64,000 bases of DNA from Hydractinia symbiolongicarpus. Lineage: Eukaryota; Cnidaria; Hydrozoa; Anthoathecata; Hydractiniidae. Made by a program: the position numbers and the translations under genes. Below the pieces are notes generated by a model that was not told the origin of the DNA, did no database searches, and saw only the letters and a program-made list of their open reading frames with translations. Of the stretch, positions 62,370 through 64,000 are shown piece after piece. Numbering within the stretch: position 1 is the stretch's first letter; each line of letters opens with the position of its first letter. The DNA lies in the NCBI RefSeq assembly GCF_029227915.1, contig NC_079878.1:21477501-21541500 (forward strand), read 5' to 3'.

Positions 62370-63124
62370 ACCTTAAGTGGATTAATTTTCGCGAGGATCA
62401 ATTTTTGCGAATTTCGGACAAATCCGCGAAAATAATTACTCGCGAAATGTTTGAGGAAGCCCAATTCGCAAAAATTAATGCTTGTGAAAATTTTGAGAAC
62501 GACATTTTTTTTTCTTTTTCATAGAATTCTGTAAGTCATGTAGAAGTTCTGATCTTTTTTGTTTATGCCTCGTGCTTGCACTATACTCAAATCAATATTT
62601 ACAGTCTCTGAAAGAAAGATCGAATGTATTTGCATTCTGTGGGTTTTTGAACAGGATCCGTTTTCCTTTTTGCTTTTGGCTATACATCAAACTGAACGTT
62701 GGCATTAGCATTCTACGCGTTAATACTTCGTCTTTCGGTTCACAATAGAGTTCTTGTACCATTTCTTCATAACGTTGCAACAGCAAATGCCCTTTAAAAC
62801 TAGCTGGAATGGTGACCGTCACTTCACACGCAATTTATTCATTTGATTCGTCTTTTTGTTAATGGTGAAGCAGATCTGTGATGACATATAGATCTATATC
62901 TTTACTACTACAGCGAATACACAATTCTCGATAAAAATTATTTTCTAAAAATTTGTAATTCGCGAAAATAAATCCTCGCGAAAAATTAGAAAACGGTCGA
63001 TTCGCGAAAATTTGTCCACGCGAAATATTTGGAAGCGACCGATTCGCGAAAATTAATCCTCACGAAATGTTCTTTTTTGACCTCGCGAAAATTAATCGTC
63101 GCGAGATTTTATCCACTTAAGGTA
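62370..63124. mobile_element. TIR-bounded element built of CGCGAAAATTA repeats
   Basis: The left end TACCTTAAGTGGATTAATTT at 62370 and the inverse of TACCTTAAGTGGATAAAATC ending at 63124 form an inverted repeat of about 14 perfect bp extending imperfectly into TCGCGA. The subterminal regions (62385-62475 and 62950-63110) are stacked TTCGCGAAAATTAATCCTCG-type units in opposite orientation. The middle holds the ORF at 62592-62822. Confidence 0.5.
62592..62822 (-). other. Unrecognised ORF segment, 76 codons
   Basis: A minus-strand frame starting VTVTIPASFKGHLLLQRYEE and ending in FDLSFRDCKY. It opens seven codons further upstream with no ATG, so it would be an internal or terminal exon. Residue use is protein-like, unlike most chance ORFs here. 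No family was recognised. It lies inside the TIR-bounded element, so it may be captured or element-derived sequence. Confidence 0.2.
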
Positions 63125-64000
63125 CCAAATTCCACCTTTAATTTCGTGTAAATATGTATAACCATCGAATACTGCTATTTTTGCTGTTCAGTCTGTCAGG
63201 AAGATTTGAAAAAAAATTTTTATATTTAAAATACAGGATATTCAATTGTTGAATTCAATCAACTGAGATCAAATTTTAACCTCTGTTCCAAATATTAACA
63301 AATTAACAGTTTTAAGATTTGATTAAACAATTTTAGTTCCAAATCTCTTTAAAAAAGTAAGCACTGGTTCCAAAGTTTTGAAATCACAAGTTTAGGTTTG
63401 TTACCTTTTTGGCTGGTATTTCTTTGAATTAGTTTAATTAACTTAAAGTCTGAAAATTTTAACTTTTTAAAGCATATTTAGGAGCAATGAAGACTATTTC
63501 AAATTATTTAAACCGTCTAAAATTTAAAATTAGATTTTAAAAACATTGTTGTAGGAGATTTTCGAAAGAAGGCATGAGAAGCCCATTATCAACTCTTAAC
63601 CCAACTCGAGACTTGTCATATCCTATTTTGAAAATACAGGAGATTAAAAGTTTGAATTTCTTCTTCCATTTTTCGAGAATTTAAAAACCTGAGAATCTTC
63701 GTGGCGTGGGCATCGTTCCCATAACAGTCCATAAACATAAGAACACATATAACGTCATATAAATAACGCATGCGTAGAGAATCTTCTACTAAAAGGCACG
63801 GACAACAAATTGGAAGGCTTACTCTTTATTTCAATTTTAGGTTGCTTTATACAATGTCATACACCAAAAAAAAAAAAACTTTCTATATTTTATGTACATA
63901 TAAACCTTTCAAGAATTAAGATTCATAATATTATAGTTTTGCATGAGTTAAAACCTAAAAATTAAAATAAAAAATTTCAAGATGTGTAAAGTCACAGCTA
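63125..64000. other. AT-rich right edge
   Basis: I saw no supported gene, RNA or repeat boundary in the last ~875 bp. Confidence 0.4.

Overview
The window is nuclear DNA of an early-branching animal, most likely a cnidarian and perhaps a hydrozoan. It is AT-rich, has many small GT-AG introns and dense short DNA transposons, and carries animal-only gene families: NCKX exchanger, PB1-type MEKK2/3 kinase, Death domain and ENPP. The clade is an inference from family content and repeat style, not a database match. Gene models were built by hand from splice sites with codon phase checked at every junction. Five protein genes have complete, phase-consistent coding sequences.

Layout, left to right. 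(1) Minus strand, 417-10134: five exons for a 374-residue protein that joins a trypsin-like serine protease domain with an intact His/Asp/Ser triad to a C-terminal Death domain. Its 6.4-kb first intron is packed with nested mobile DNA. (2) Plus strand, 11028-22252: 20 exons for a 639-residue K+-dependent Na+/Ca2+ exchanger (SLC24/NCKX3/4-like), divergent from gene 1. (3) Minus strand, 24690-32587: 20 coding exons for a 713-residue MAP3K2/3 (MEKK2/3) homologue, tail-to-tail with gene 2. (4) 33-44.7 kb: gene-poor, holding a Penelope-like retroelement relic and two copies of a MITE family; at its right edge is an orphan 5' exon on the minus strand (44864-44974). (5) Plus strand, 45251-57141: 11 exons for a 314-residue SLC7A6OS/Iwr1 homologue; its first large intron carries a mariner-like element and a 264-bp tandem duplication. 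(6) Plus strand, 59827-61377: an intronless ENPP-like type I membrane protein that has lost nearly all metal ligands. The last 2.6 kb is mostly CGCGAAAATTA-type repeat.

The neighbours look functionally unrelated (innate-immunity-like protease, ion transport, MAPK signalling, Pol II import, pseudo-ectoenzyme), as expected in an animal genome. The two observations most worth following are the cytosolic-looking protease-Death fusion and the ENPP pseudoenzyme. A secondary theme is minisatellites of 52-53 bp expanded inside terminal-inverted-repeat elements, seen in two unrelated element families.
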